Source of the DNA: Lachnospiraceae bacterium
GTDB lineage: Bacteria > Bacillota > Clostridia > Lachnospirales > Lachnospiraceae
Assembly (NCBI GenBank): GCA_017460845.1
Contig: JAFUAE010000040.1
Coordinates: 1 to 40,116, forward strand
Reading direction: 5' to 3'
Length of the DNA: 40,116 bases
Numbering within the stretch: the first letter of the stretch is position 1; each line of letters starts with the position of its first letter. Under the pieces are notes generated by a model that was given only the letters and a program-made list of their open reading frames with translations, did no database searches and was not told the DNA's origin. Below are positions 1-10,929 of the stretch, in pieces. The position numbers and the translations under genes are program-made.

Positions 1-142
1 CCATATCGGAAAGAGCTGCCTCACCGAGGATGACCATCAGTTCCTTTGCATCCTTACCTCTGGAATATGCCGCAAAGAGCTGGTTCATGGTACTTGCGTG
101 GTCTGCACGTGTCTTGCCCTCGCCGACACCCTTATCCTTCAG
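1..142 (-). pseudogene. ntpB: C-terminal remainder of V-type ATPase subunit B, past an in-frame TGA
   Basis: Reading on from the TGA at 143-145 in the same frame gives about 47 uninterrupted codons to the window edge, beginning [12 protein letters not shown] and continuing with [13 protein letters not shown] and [10 protein letters not shown]. This is the normal continuation of V-ATPase subunit B after the LPSLSR motif, so the reading frame is intact and only one codon is wrong. There is no frameshift. The piece has no ribosome site of its own; an in-frame ATG lies inside it but would give only a fragment of the C-terminal helical domain. The real gene should end about 60 codons beyond the left edge. 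Confidence 0.85.
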
Positions 143-1192
143 TCAGGACAGGGACGGCAGTACATCGATCGGCGGCTGAATGCCTCTTCTGTAGAGATCA
201 CGTCCGAGCATAATCTGTCCTTCGGTAATATATCCGGTCAGATCCGGGATCGGGTGGGTCTTGTCATCTTCCGGCATGGTCAGGATCGGGATCATGGTAA
301 TGGAGCCCTTGCGGCCAAGCTGACGTCCTGCTCTTTCATACAGGCTGGCAAGGTCGGTATACATGTAGCCCGGATATCCGCGGCGTCCCGGAACCTCCTT
401 GCGGGCTGCGGAGATCTCACGAAGGGAGTCCGCATAGTTTGTAATATCCGTCAGAATGACCAGGACGTGCATATCCTTTTCAAATGCAAGATATTCTGCA
501 GCAGTCAGAGCCATTCGCGGAGTTGAAATTCTTTCTACCGCCGGGTCGTTTGCCAGGTTCAGGAACATAACCGCTCTGTCGATTGCACCGGTCTCACGGA
601 AGGAGTTCATGAAGAAGCTCGCTTCCTCGAAGGTGATACCCATTGCTGCGAATACAACGGCGAACTGCTCGTCCGTTCCGCGGACCTTTGCCTGACGCGC
701 GATCTGCGCTGCCAGATTGGCATGCGGAAGGCCGGAGCAGGAGAAGATCGGAAGCTTCTGGCCTCTGACCAGTGTATTCAGTCCGTCGATTGCGGAAACG
801 CCGGTCTGGATGAACTCGGACGGATACGCACGTGCTGCCGGGTTGATCGGCAGGCCGTTGATATCCATTCTTGCATCCGGAATGATCTCGGGACCGTCAT
901 CAATGGCTCTGCCCATGCCGTCGAACATACGGCCGAGCATATCCTCCGAAACGCCGAGCGTCAGGCTCTTTCCGAAAAATCTGACCTTGGAGGATTCCAG
1001 GTTAATACCTGTGGAAGCTTCGAAAAGCTGTACCAGGGCGTTGCCCTCGTCGATCTCAAGGACCTTGCAGCGGCGTTTTGTTCCGTCTGCAAGCTCGATC
1101 TCGCCAAGCTCGTCATATTTTACATTCTCAACGCCTTTGACCAGCATCAGAGGTCCCGTGACCTCCTGTATGGTTCTATACTCCTTAGGCAT
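143..1192 (-). CDS. ntpB: V-type ATPase subunit B, stopped at codon 350 by TGA
   Basis: Nucleotide-binding but non-catalytic subunit of the cytoplasmic V1 head; alternates with A in the A3B3 hexamer. The protein matches the family from residue 1 (KEYRTI, then GPLM) through the nucleotide-binding domain ([41 protein letters not shown]) to LPSLS at residue 349. Codon 350 is TGA, where the family has the arginine of LPSLSR, the arginine finger that reaches into the A-subunit active site. Full-length B is about 460 residues, so the product as written lacks the C-terminal domain. The ATG directly follows the ntpA stop, and an AGGAGG site sits inside the ntpA end. A real nonsense mutation, a base-call error or leaky readthrough are all possible. 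Confidence 0.9.
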   Translation of the reverse strand: MPKEYRTIQEVTGPLMLVKGVENVKYDELGEIELADGTKRRCKVLEIDEGNALVQLFEASTGINLESSKVRFFGKSLTLGVSEDMLGRMFDGMGRAIDDGPEIIPDARMDINGLPINPAARAYPSEFIQTGVSAIDGLNTLVRGQKLPIFSCSGLPHANLAAQIARQAKVRGTDEQFAVVFAAMGITFEEASFFMNSFRETGAIDRAVMFLNLANDPAVERISTPRMALTAAEYLAFEKDMHVLVILTDITNYADSLREISAARKEVPGRRGYPGYMYTDLASLYERAGRQLGRKGSITMIPILTMPEDDKTHPIPDLTGYITEGQIMLGRDLYRRGIQPPIDVLPSLS

Positions 1193-2965
1193 TTAGAAAG
1201 CCTCCTTTCTTGCAACGGCATCCGCGCACTCTTTCTTCAGAGTTTCCACGATCTTTGCATATTCCTCTTCGATCTGGTCTTCAGCAACATATTTGAAACG
1301 TCCGATGGCCTCGCGGCACGGGATCGAAATCAGGTCATTGACCTTTGCTCCCTGTGCAAGCGCTCTGCCTGCCTCGTCATAGTAGTCCAGGATCAGGGTC
1401 ATCATGATATGCTGCTTCTTCTGTGAAGTATAGGTATCGACATCGTCGAATGCATTCTGATGCAGATAGTCCTCACGGATGGAGCGTGCTGCTTCCAGCT
1501 TCAGGCGGTCGGGTGCGGAAAGCGCATCCATACCGACCAGGTTAACGATTTCTTCCAGCTCCGACTCATCCTGCAGAAGTCCCATCATTCTGCCGCGCAG
1601 AGCTGACCAGTCTTCAGCGACTGTCTTGTCAAAATACGGCTCCACAGAGTCAAGATACAGACTGTATGAGGTCAGCCAGTTGATTGCCGGGAAATGTCTC
1701 TTATATGCAAGTCCCGCATCCAGTGACCAGAATACCTTGACGATACGAAGCGTTGCCTGTGTAACGGGCTCCGAAATATCGCCGCCTGCAGGAGAAACCG
1801 CACCGATAACCGAAAGTGCACCCTCGCGGCCCTCTGAGCCAAGACAGATAACACGTCCGGCACGCTCATAGAACTCAGCCAGACGGGAACCCAGGTATGC
1901 AGGATAACCTTCTTCACCCGGCATTTCCTCCAGACGTCCTGACATCTCTCGAAGAGCCTCTGCCCATCTGGAAGTCGAATCTGCCATCAGTGCAACGGAA
2001 TAACCCATATCACGGAAGTACTCCGCAATGGTGATGCCTGTGTAAATAGATGCTTCTCGTGCCGCAACCGGCATATCCGAAGTGTTTGCAATCAGGACGG
2101 TCCTCTCCATCAGGGACTTTCCGGTACGCGGATCCTTCAGCTCTGGGAACTCGTTCAGAACGTCGGTCATCTCATTTCCGCGCTCTCCGCAGCCGATATA
2201 AACCACGATTTCCGCATCAGCCCATTTAGCAAGCTGATGCTGTACAACTGTCTTACCTGAACCGAACGGTCCCGGAACAGCTGCAACACCGCCCTTAGCG
2301 ATCGGGAACATGGTATCGATGACACGCTGGCCGGAAATCAGCGGCATATCCGGGCTGAGCTTGGTCTTATAGGGTCTTCCCGTACGTACGGGCCATCTCT
2401 GCATCAGCTGGACCTTTTTATCGCCCTTTTCCGTTGCGATCACAGCGATATCTTCAGTCACTGTGAAATCGCCCTCTGCGATCTCCTTCACTTCTCCGTC
2501 CGCATCCTTCGGCACCATGATCTTGTGAAGAACAACATCCGTCTCCTGTACGGTTCCGATCACGTCGCCGTAAACGACCTTGTCGCCTGCCTTGACCGTC
2601 GGTACAAAATGCCATTTCTTCTCTCTGTCAAGGGATGGAACCGATACGCCTCTCTGAAGCAGATTGGATCCTGTCTGTTCTACGATTTTCTCAAGCGGTC
2701 TCTGAATACCGTCATAAATACTGCTGATGATGCCGGGGCCGAGTTCTACGGACATCGGAACGCCGGTGGATTCTACAGGCTCGCCCGGGCCGAGTCCGGA
2801 CGTTTCCTCATAGACCTGGATCGACGCTTCGTCCCCGTGGATCTCAATGATCTCTCCGGTCAGGTTTTTGTCGGATACACGGCACACGTCACGAATGCTG
2901 GCGTCGCGCATTCCTTTGGCAATAACCAGAGGTCCGGCTACTTTTTTGATAACACCTTTACTCAT
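1193..2965 (-). CDS. ntpA: V-type ATPase catalytic subunit A
   Basis: Catalytic subunit of V1; hydrolyses ATP to drive ion transport by Vo (or makes ATP in reverse). At 590 residues it is full length. Walker A GPFGSGKT lies at about residues 232-239 and the catalytic glutamate is in GCGERGNE (Glu261). The long non-homologous insert typical of A subunits (about residues 110-200) precedes the P-loop. The C-terminal helical part is complete. The start ATG has GGAAAGG upstream. It sits between subunit F and subunit B with short gaps, so it is translated from the operon mRNA. Nothing in this gene looks damaged, in contrast to ntpB next to it. Confidence 0.97.
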   Translation of the reverse strand: MSKGVIKKVAGPLVIAKGMRDASIRDVCRVSDKNLTGEIIEIHGDEASIQVYEETSGLGPGEPVESTGVPMSVELGPGIISSIYDGIQRPLEKIVEQTGSNLLQRGVSVPSLDREKKWHFVPTVKAGDKVVYGDVIGTVQETDVVLHKIMVPKDADGEVKEIAEGDFTVTEDIAVIATEKGDKKVQLMQRWPVRTGRPYKTKLSPDMPLISGQRVIDTMFPIAKGGVAAVPGPFGSGKTVVQHQLAKWADAEIVVYIGCGERGNEMTDVLNEFPELKDPRTGKSLMERTVLIANTSDMPVAAREASIYTGITIAEYFRDMGYSVALMADSTSRWAEALREMSGRLEEMPGEEGYPAYLGSRLAEFYERAGRVICLGSEGREGALSVIGAVSPAGGDISEPVTQATLRIVKVFWSLDAGLAYKRHFPAINWLTSYSLYLDSVEPYFDKTVAEDWSALRGRMMGLLQDESELEEIVNLVGMDALSAPDRLKLEAARSIREDYLHQNAFDDVDTYTSQKKQHIMMTLILDYYDEAGRALAQGAKVNDLISIPCREAIGRFKYVAEDQIEEEYAKIVETLKKECADAVARKEAF

Positions 2966-2991
2966 GTTTATACTTACCTTTCCATCAAAAA

Positions 2992-3312
2992 CTAGTCATT
3001 TCCGAAAATGATATCTGAGCCTACCGCGCGCTCCACCGACTTCTTTACGGCCTTCAGGCCCTTGCCGGTATTGCCGAAAACGCCCGGGATCTGAATGATT
3101 GCGGGAAGCCTTCTTTCCGAATAGTAATTGATCTCCCGCTCCAGTCTCTCCGCAAGCTCTTCGGTAATATAAATGACCGCATAATTGCCTTCCACGAGAG
3201 TCTTCAGCTTTTCAGCCGCTTCCTCCGTATCAGTAACCGGAAAAGGTTCAAGTCCGACGGCGCCGAAACCGTAAATGCTGTCACGGTCGCCGATCACTGC
3301 TATTTTATACAT
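2992..3312 (-). CDS. ntpG: V-type ATPase subunit F (central stalk)
   Basis: Small Rossmann-like subunit that binds subunit D in the rotating central stalk; called NtpG in Enterococcus hirae nomenclature and AtpF/subunit F elsewhere. At 106 residues it has family length. Recognisable pieces are the N-terminal [11 protein letters not shown] and FGAVGLEPF, a middle strand [11 protein letters not shown] and the proline-rich [10 protein letters not shown] chose the ATG of MYKIAV at 3312, which overlaps the last 8 bases of ntpC; a GTG at 3321 is in frame but too close to the AAAGGG ribosome site. The overlap suggests coupled translation with ntpC. Confidence 0.92.
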   Translation of the reverse strand: MYKIAVIGDRDSIYGFGAVGLEPFPVTDTEEAAEKLKTLVEGNYAVIYITEELAERLEREINYYSERRLPAIIQIPGVFGNTGKGLKAVKKSVERAVGSDIIFGND

Positions 3313-4285
3313 AAGTATCACGCACCCTTTCCCTTAACATTTCCGCCGGAAAACCGTTCTGCTTGCCGGCAAGAATGATCCTTACTGATTTGATCTCATT
3401 TTCTCTGGCTATGATATACGCTGCGATAGGCCCGGGTCCGAATGCCTCATAATGCATGGACTCCATCCTGTCCGTGATCAGGTTGTCACACCAGCGTTCA
3501 AATGCTGCAGGCGACTTCTTGAGTTCCTGTACTGCCCCGGCAAAATCCGTGCTTGCGAGAAATGCGCCGATTGCATCCTCTCCGCTCAAAGCAGCCGAGG
3601 TCAATCCGCCAACCGAAAGGATGCCGCTCTCTGCGAGCGCCATATTCAGAAAATCTCTGTCCTTTCCGGTCAGGCAGGCGCGGATCGCGATCTTGATGTC
3701 GGATGCGGCAGTCTTCAGCTCTGCGTATTCTCCGATAAAGCTGTCTCCTGTCTCCAATCCGGCTTCCCTGATTGCTTCCAGGCAGGCCTTGTCGACCATG
3801 ATGTCGCAAAGCTGTCCGTCACCGGTCCTCAGAAAGACCTCATGTGCCTTTTCGGCAATCTCTGACATGGATACCGGCAGCGTCTTGTAAGACCTGGTGC
3901 TGACAGCATTCCGGATCATCTCGGCCGGCAGTGTGCCGTTCTCCGCATAGATGCCCGGATAATCCGTATCCATCACAGATGCTTTCAGTGCAGCCTTGAG
4001 GTTGTTGAAATCATTCTGAAGCCTGAATACATTAAATACATTCAGATCCGGAACGATTTCATCCACGTAGTTCCAGAGCTTCTCCGTTTCCTGGCGGAAC
4101 ATCTCATCAAGATCATCCGAATCCTCGCTGCCCCAGCCCCTGTCTTTCAGGATCCTGACAGCATCCTCCGTGGTCTTTGCAGAAATGAGCTGTTCCATAA
4201 AAGCCCCGTCAAGAAGTTTTAATTCTGCATGTCTTAACCGCGCAACAGCATATGCATAGCTTTTATCTACATATGTATTTGTCAT
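3305..4285 (-). CDS. ntpC: V-type ATPase subunit C
   Basis: Subunit C (the d-type socket) links the membrane K ring to the central stalk. At 326 residues it matches the family, which is all-helical and built from three similar bundles. Visible family features are the N-terminal YAYAVARLRHAELKLLD and a C-terminal ENEIKSVRIILAGKQNG followed by [10 protein letters not shown]. It lies 15 bases after ntpE and overlaps the subunit F start by 8 bases, consistent with a single polycistronic message. Confidence 0.93.
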   Translation of the reverse strand: MTNTYVDKSYAYAVARLRHAELKLLDGAFMEQLISAKTTEDAVRILKDRGWGSEDSDDLDEMFRQETEKLWNYVDEIVPDLNVFNVFRLQNDFNNLKAALKASVMDTDYPGIYAENGTLPAEMIRNAVSTRSYKTLPVSMSEIAEKAHEVFLRTGDGQLCDIMVDKACLEAIREAGLETGDSFIGEYAELKTAASDIKIAIRACLTGKDRDFLNMALAESGILSVGGLTSAALSGEDAIGAFLASTDFAGAVQELKKSPAAFERWCDNLITDRMESMHYEAFGPGPIAAYIIARENEIKSVRIILAGKQNGFPAEMLRERVRDTYV

Positions 4286-4300
4286 GCTGACCTCCTGCTG

Positions 4301-4894
4301 TTACGCAAACAATATTGATTTCACCTTATCCAGCAAATCGTCGATATTCTGATCGAAAAGCGCGTCAAATGTACAGTTTTCCTCAACTCCGCCGAAATCA
4401 AGCACGAAACCGTCCCTGATATCCGCCGCATCCTTGGATATCGTCAGATTGGAGCCCGCTGCCTTTGCAGCAGCTGTCAGCGCATCCAGGGTCTCCCCGG
4501 AGAATCTTCCAAGATCCTTTTTGCCGAGCTTCAGTACTGCGTCCTGAGCCGGTACATGCTTTTGGAACAGCTTTACGAAGAAGTCCGTATACTCCTGATC
4601 AGACAGTCCGGCAAGCTTTTCCTTTGCCAGTCTGATCGTATCATTCATTGCTTCCTGTTTGCCGGAAAGAAGAATCTGTTTGGATTTCAGTTCTGCCGAT
4701 GCCTTGCTTCTTTCCGCAATGCCGCGTGCCTGGGCTTCGGCTTTTTTCTCGATTCTGCCGCATTCTTCCATGGTCTTCTTCCGGTTATCCGCAAGGATCG
4801 CTTCAGCCCTTGCCTTTGCTTCCTTCAGGATCGCATCCGCCTTACCTGAAGACTCCTGGGAAATGCGGCCGACTATTTTTTCAAGTCCGCTCAT
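4301..4894 (-). CDS. ntpE: V-type ATPase subunit E (peripheral stalk)
   Basis: Peripheral-stalk subunit that holds the A3B3 head against rotation by pairing with the G/H subunit. At 197 residues it has an N-terminal half that is a long charged helix rich in Ala, Lys and Glu (residues about 15-100, for example KKAEAQARGIAERSKASAE), expected to form the right-handed coiled coil of the stalk. The C-terminal globular half ends VEENCTFDALFDQNID. The ATG has AAAGGA upstream. It is one of the less conserved subunits, and the identification rests on composition, length and operon position together. Confidence 0.9.
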   Translation of the reverse strand: MSGLEKIVGRISQESSGKADAILKEAKARAEAILADNRKKTMEECGRIEKKAEAQARGIAERSKASAELKSKQILLSGKQEAMNDTIRLAKEKLAGLSDQEYTDFFVKLFQKHVPAQDAVLKLGKKDLGRFSGETLDALTAAAKAAGSNLTISKDAADIRDGFVLDFGGVEENCTFDALFDQNIDDLLDKVKSILFA

Positions 4895-4949
4895 TGATCT
4901 GTCCTTTCCTATTGTTCTTTTTCATCATCCTGATCCTGCTGCAGCATTA

Positions 4950-7444
<2,495 letters not shown>

Positions 7445-7495
7445 GCTTTCCCCTCCCTTCCTGAATATTTTAAAATAAGTTTCATGGTTTCTCCT

Positions 7496-7804
7496 TTAAA
7501 GCAGCGAGTCAAGCACAGCTTTGACAGCGTCAGTCTGTTTGCCTGCAGCAGCAGCCTTCAGTGCGGCTTTGGCTTCCTCAGCCTTTGCCTCTGCCTCGCT
7601 GATCTCCCTGCTGGCAGCAGCCTCTGCATCCGATACCTTCGCCGCCGCTGCGTCACGGGCTTTTTTCAGCTCGGCATCGTAATATGCCTTTGCCTCGCTT
7701 TTTGCATCGTCGACCAGCTTTTCAGCTTCCGCTTTGGCAGCGGCAAGTCCCTCTGCTGCAGCGGTCTCAGCTTTTCTGATTGCATCAATGATTTCTTTTG
7801 CCAA
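7496..7804 (-). CDS. ntpF: V-type ATPase peripheral stalk subunit (G/H type)
   Basis: First gene of the V-ATPase operon. The 102-residue product is almost entirely one Ala/Glu/Lys-rich helix (KAEAEKLVDDAKSEAKAYY, AEAKAEEAKAALKAAA) with no Cys, Pro or Trp, as expected for the partner of subunit E in the peripheral stalk (NtpF in E. hirae naming, AtpH in archaeal naming). The start codon is TTG at 7804, preceded by AAGGAGG about nine bases upstream; no ATG or GTG is available near the ribosome site. Sequence identity is weak evidence in such helices, so position in the operon carries much of the call. Confidence 0.88.
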   Translation of the reverse strand: MAKEIIDAIRKAETAAAEGLAAAKAEAEKLVDDAKSEAKAYYDAELKKARDAAAAKVSDAEAAASREISEAEAKAEEAKAALKAAAAGKQTDAVKAVLDSLL

Positions 7805-7868
7805 GACTACTATCCTCCTTACTCTAGATATCCTAGTAATTCTACCATTTTCATTGTTAATATTCCAT

Positions 7869-7897
7869 AAAAAAAACTTTGCTTACAAATTTTTTTT
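7869..7897. other. Symmetric A8-TTTG-CTTA-CAAA-T8 hairpin in the V-ATPase leader
   Basis: On the plus strand eight A's, one C, TTTG, a four-base loop, CAAA and eight T's. The transcript of either strand can fold it and ends in a U-run, so it resembles an AT-rich attenuator or weak bidirectional terminator. It lies between the proposed ntp promoter and the ntpF start, within the leader. Function is inferred only from shape. Confidence 0.4.
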
Positions 7898-7922
7898 ACC
7901 TAAAATTCCTGTCCCGATTGCT

Positions 7923-7950
7923 ATTATAGAACAAAAAAATAAGATCACAA
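7923..7950 (-). promoter_or_regulatory. Candidate promoter of the V-ATPase operon
   Basis: On the minus strand TTGTGA, 16 bases, TATAAT (-35 at plus 7945-7950, -10 at plus 7923-7928). It gives a leader of about 110 bases before ntpF. The -35 lies inside the arm of the gltX terminator hairpin, so the end of one unit and the start of the next share sequence. Confidence 0.55.
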
Positions 7951-7970
7951 TGCGTAAAAGCATTGTGATC
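7932..7970 (-). terminator. Rho-independent terminator of gltX
   Basis: Inverted repeat GATCACAATGC / GCATTGTGATC (11 base pairs, no mismatch) with a six-base loop, at plus 7943-7970. On the minus strand it is followed by TTATTTTTTT. It ends gltX, which stops 47 bases upstream. Confidence 0.85.
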
Positions 7971-8016
7971 CCATACAGATTTTGAATATCGTCATTATAT
8001 TATTTAATCATCAGTC

Positions 8017-9501
8017 TCAGGCTTCCAGTTTTTCGATCCCGGCCCGGATCCTTCTGAGCGATTCCTCTTTTCCGAGGATATCACAGATCTCGACAACGCC
8101 GCCCGGCGTCACAAGCCTGCCGGATACAGCGATACGTACCGGCCACATGACCGTCGCATTCTTGCATCCCATTTCCTCTGCCAGTCCTGTAAATGCAGAT
8201 TTCAGCGTCTCCTCATCCCAGTTTTCAAGTCCTTCCAGGATCGGGAGCATGCGTTTCAGCACATCCAGGGAATTCTCAGCATTGGTCTTGGATTTCTTAT
8301 TGGTGTAGAATTCGGTCTCATATTCCGGCAGTTCATCAAAGAAATCCAGTTTTTCCGGGATATCCGTCAGCTTCTCGGTCCGGTTCTGCAGCAGTGCAGC
8401 AATTTTCGAGACGGAATACGCTTCATTTTTTACCGCCTGGCGGATATAGGGCTCCGCAGCCTTGCTGAACGCTTCCGGCGTCATATTGCGAATGTACTGG
8501 GCATTGAAATACTTCAGTTTTTCAATGTCGAAAATCGCCGGTGACTTGGAGATGCCCGCAATATCAAAAGCTTCGGAAAGTTCCTTCATTGTAAAGAACT
8601 CTTTTTCCGCCAGCTCGCCCTTCGGTGACCAGCCGAGCAGCGCGACATAGTTGAGGATCGCATCCGTCAGGAAGCCGTCTCTGCGCAGATCCTCATAGGA
8701 TGGATCTCCATGGCGCTTTGACATCTTGTGCTGCTGATCGCGCATAACCGGAGAGCAGTGCACATATTCCGGAATCTCCCATCCGAAGCCCTCGTAAAGA
8801 AGGTTATATTTCGGAGCGGACGCAAGGTACTCGCTGCCGCGCACGACATGGGTGATGCCCATCAGATGGTCATCCACAACATTTGCAAAATTATAGGTAG
8901 GAAGCCCATCCCTCTTCAGAAGCACCTGATCATCAAGAGAATCATTCGGCACCGTAATATCCCCGAAAGAGGCATCGTGGAAGGTCGTTGTGCCCTCATG
9001 CGGCACCTTCTGGCGGATCACATAAGGCTCCGTTTCGGCTCTCTTCAGAGCTTCCGCAGGATCCAGGGATCGGCAGGGGCAGTCAGCGCGCTCAAACTCG
9101 CCGCTGTCCTCCTCTGACTCGGTCTTATCGCAGAAGCAGTAATAAGCATGGCCCCTGCCCACAAGCATTTTGGCATATTTACCATACAGGGAACGGCGCT
9201 CGGTCTGGATATAAGGTCCTACCGGGCCGCCGATATCCGGGCCTTCATCATGCCTGAGCCCGCATTCCTCAAGGGTATGATAAATGATTTCTTCCGCTCC
9301 TTCGACCTGGCGGGACTGATCCGTATCTTCAATTCTGAGAATGAAGACGCCGTCTGAATGCTTTGCGATCAGATAAGTATAAAGCGCGGTCCTCAAATTA
9401 CCCACGTGCATATATCCCGTCGGGGACGGTGCAAATCTGGTCCTGACCTGTCCGTGCGGGATACGTGCCTCCATCTCCTCAAAAAAAGCTGTATCTGACA
9501 T
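8017..9501 (-). CDS. gltX: Glutamyl-tRNA synthetase
   Basis: Charges tRNA-Glu with glutamate in the cytosol. The 494-residue class I synthetase has the HIGH-type motif in APSPTGYMHVGNLR near the N-terminus, the KMSKS loop as QHKMSKRHGD, and a likely zinc site CFC...CPC between them. The C-terminal helical anticodon-binding domain is present. The start is the ATG of MSDTAFF at 9501, with CCGGAGG five bases upstream; an in-frame TTG six codons earlier would put the ribosome site inside the gene. It stands alone between the chromate-family genes and its own terminator. Whether it is discriminating or also charges tRNA-Gln cannot be told here. Confidence 0.96.
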   Translation of the reverse strand: MSDTAFFEEMEARIPHGQVRTRFAPSPTGYMHVGNLRTALYTYLIAKHSDGVFILRIEDTDQSRQVEGAEEIIYHTLEECGLRHDEGPDIGGPVGPYIQTERRSLYGKYAKMLVGRGHAYYCFCDKTESEEDSGEFERADCPCRSLDPAEALKRAETEPYVIRQKVPHEGTTTFHDASFGDITVPNDSLDDQVLLKRDGLPTYNFANVVDDHLMGITHVVRGSEYLASAPKYNLLYEGFGWEIPEYVHCSPVMRDQQHKMSKRHGDPSYEDLRRDGFLTDAILNYVALLGWSPKGELAEKEFFTMKELSEAFDIAGISKSPAIFDIEKLKYFNAQYIRNMTPEAFSKAAEPYIRQAVKNEAYSVSKIAALLQNRTEKLTDIPEKLDFFDELPEYETEFYTNKKSKTNAENSLDVLKRMLPILEGLENWDEETLKSAFTGLAEEMGCKNATVMWPVRIAVSGRLVTPGGVVEICDILGKEESLRRIRAGIEKLEA

Positions 9502-9576
9502 AAATACCTCCGGTATCAATTATGAATGCTGATTTTTTATTCTAATGCGGATAGACCCGCACATTTTCCCGACCGC

Positions 9577-10134
9577 TCAGAAGCGGAACACGATCCCGAT
9601 GATGGCCGCAGCCAGCAGCCAGAAAGCCGGGTGGAGCTTCTGCAGCTTTTTGACCTGCAGGAGGACGAAAACAATTACACACAGGGCCAGGATCTTCGGG
9701 ATCGGTTCGTAAACCCCGTCCTGATAGGAAAACATCGACACCTTGCAGACGGTATAAACACTGGCTGCAATGATGGAGCATACTGCCGGCCTGATTGCGG
9801 CAAAGGCGCCCTTGACAAACTTATTCTCATTGAAATCCTCAAGGAACTTGGCGATCAGGCAGATAATGATAATACTCGGAATGACAAGTCCCGCGGTGGA
9901 CACGATGCCGCCAAAGGTGCCGAGTGTCTTGAAGCCCGCATAGGTGGCCATATTCAGTCCCAGCGGTCCCGGTGTGGATTCACTGACCGCGATCATATTG
10001 GTCAGGTCCTCCATCGTATACCAGTCATATTTTTCGGTCAGTTCCATCAGATAGGGAAGCGTTGCGGGACCCCCTCCGACTGCAATGAGACCGATCTTCA
10101 TAAACTCCAGAAAAAGTAATACCAGATCGCTCAT
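9577..10134 (-). CDS. Chromate-family (CHR) transporter, half-size, second of a pair
   Basis: The 185-residue membrane protein consists of a single CHR domain; the signature GGGPATLPYL lies near the N-terminus and about five or six hydrophobic segments follow. Short CHR proteins occur as adjacent pairs that act together, in place of the two-domain ChrA. Its ATG overlaps the stop of the partner gene (ATGA at 10131-10134), so translation is coupled. Chromate export has been shown for only some members; in Clostridia without obvious chromate exposure the substrate may be another oxyanion. Confidence 0.85.
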   Translation of the reverse strand: MSDLVLLFLEFMKIGLIAVGGGPATLPYLMELTEKYDWYTMEDLTNMIAVSESTPGPLGLNMATYAGFKTLGTFGGIVSTAGLVIPSIIIICLIAKFLEDFNENKFVKGAFAAIRPAVCSIIAASVYTVCKVSMFSYQDGVYEPIPKILALCVIVFVLLQVKKLQKLHPAFWLLAAAIIGIVFRF

Positions 10135-10688
10135 GCCGCATTCCTCCCGACTATATATACATTATAGATAATGCCGATCACGGCAGCCGCAATAACGATC
10201 GCCACGGTCGGAACATGGAAGAAAAATGCTGCTGCAAAGGAAAACGCTGCTATGATCCAGGCAAATTTTCCCTTCAGTGTCTTTTTCCCCAGCGTATAGA
10301 CGGTATTCAGCATCAGGGCGCACACGACTGCACGTATCCCCATGATGGCATGCTGGACCCACACATTGTCAATAATTGCCTGCAGGCAGAGCGCCGCCAG
10401 TGTAATAATGACGAGGGACGGCGTAACCATGCCGATCGTCGCGACAATGCCTCCCATCACACCGGCCTTTTTGTAGCCTACGTAGGTTGCCGTATTGATT
10501 GCAATAATGCCCGGGGTACACTGCCCGATCGCATAAATGTCGATCAGTTCCGGTTCCTCGAGCCAATGGTATTTCTGTACGATCTCGTATTTCAGCATCG
10601 GAAGCTGTGCCAGACCTCCGCCGAATGTCAGGCCTCCGATCCGGAAAAACGCCATAAACAGCTGCCAGTATATTTTCAAAACGTGCAC
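10131..10688 (-). CDS. Chromate-family (CHR) transporter, half-size, first of a pair
   Basis: The 185-residue partner of the downstream CHR gene. The signature FGGGLAQLPML is at about residues 22-32, followed by ALGQCTPG-like IYAIGQCTPGIIAINTA and several membrane helices; the C-terminus ends VYIVGRNAA. The two halves are diverged from each other and probably insert in opposite topology. The start is uncertain: a GTG at 10688 lies only three bases after GGAGGGG, and a TTG three codons later is better spaced. A promoter-like TTGCAA-N17-TATAAA lies upstream. Confidence 0.83.
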   Translation of the reverse strand: MHVLKIYWQLFMAFFRIGGLTFGGGLAQLPMLKYEIVQKYHWLEEPELIDIYAIGQCTPGIIAINTATYVGYKKAGVMGGIVATIGMVTPSLVIITLAALCLQAIIDNVWVQHAIMGIRAVVCALMLNTVYTLGKKTLKGKFAWIIAAFSFAAAFFFHVPTVAIVIAAAVIGIIYNVYIVGRNAA

Positions 10689-10711
10689 ACCCCTCCCGGA
10701 TTTCTTGACTT

Positions 10712-10738
10712 TTGTGAAAAGTACCTTATCTTTATAAT
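10712..10738 (+). promoter_or_regulatory. Candidate promoter of the glycosyltransferase gene
   Basis: TTGTGA (10712-10717), 15 bases, TATAAT (10733-10738). The -10 is perfect but the spacing is short. If used, the mRNA leader is about 185 bases and contains the whole structured repeat at 10773-10913. Confidence 0.4.
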
Positions 10739-10759
10739 GGATTTATATTAAAATTGCAA
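10731..10759 (-). promoter_or_regulatory. Candidate promoter of the chromate-family pair
   Basis: On the minus strand TTGCAA, 17 bases, TATAAA. Its -10 overlaps the plus-strand TATAAT on the other strand, so the two divergent units may compete for polymerase. Confidence 0.5.
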
Positions 10760-10772
10760 GGAAACATTCCAA

Positions 10773-10913
10773 TTACTATGAAAGTCAGCGAAAGCGAGCC
10801 GCAGGCGATGCTTGAGCGCTACTTTCACTATGGAATGCAACGAGCTGAGCGAGCGCTCATTCCATGTGTGCGTTAGCTCATGTATACGTAGTGCCAACGA
10901 AGTTGGTATGAAG
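10773..10913 (+). repeat. Structured dispersed repeat A, copy 1 (with 53-base insert)
   Basis: Aligns with the reverse complement of 24710-24797 over its whole length except for an extra 53 bases (10828-10880). Hairpin 1 pairs TGAAAGT (10779-10785) with ACTTTCA (10821-10827), plus AGCG with CGCT. Hairpin 2 pairs GTGCCAAC (10891-10898) with GTTGGTAT (10902-10909). In copy 2 the same stems are TGAAAAC/GTTTTCA and GTGCCAAC/GTTGGCAC, so pairing is kept although bases differ. The insert has its own GGAATG...CATTCC stem. It sits in the likely 5' leader of the glycosyltransferase gene. Confidence 0.8.
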
Positions 10914-10929
10914 TTTAAGGAGAATTCCG

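Noticed and set aside
143-145. UGA recoding (as Trp or selenocysteine) in ntpB
   Set aside because: UGA ends other genes here (for example the glycosyltransferase and aroD), and no stem-loop of the selenocysteine type is apparent downstream; the family residue is Arg.
98-526. Plus-strand open frame of 142 codons over ntpB
   Set aside because: It is antisense to highly conserved ntpB sequence, has no ribosome site and no recognisable product.
9540-9576. GCGG-GTCTAT-CCGC hairpin after the chromate-family pair as terminator
   Set aside because: The stem is short and is not followed by T's on the minus strand, so it was not called.
10705-10738. TTGACT with TATAAT as promoter for the glycosyltransferase
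   Set aside because: The spacer is 22 bases, too long; TTGTGA at 15 bases was preferred with low confidence.
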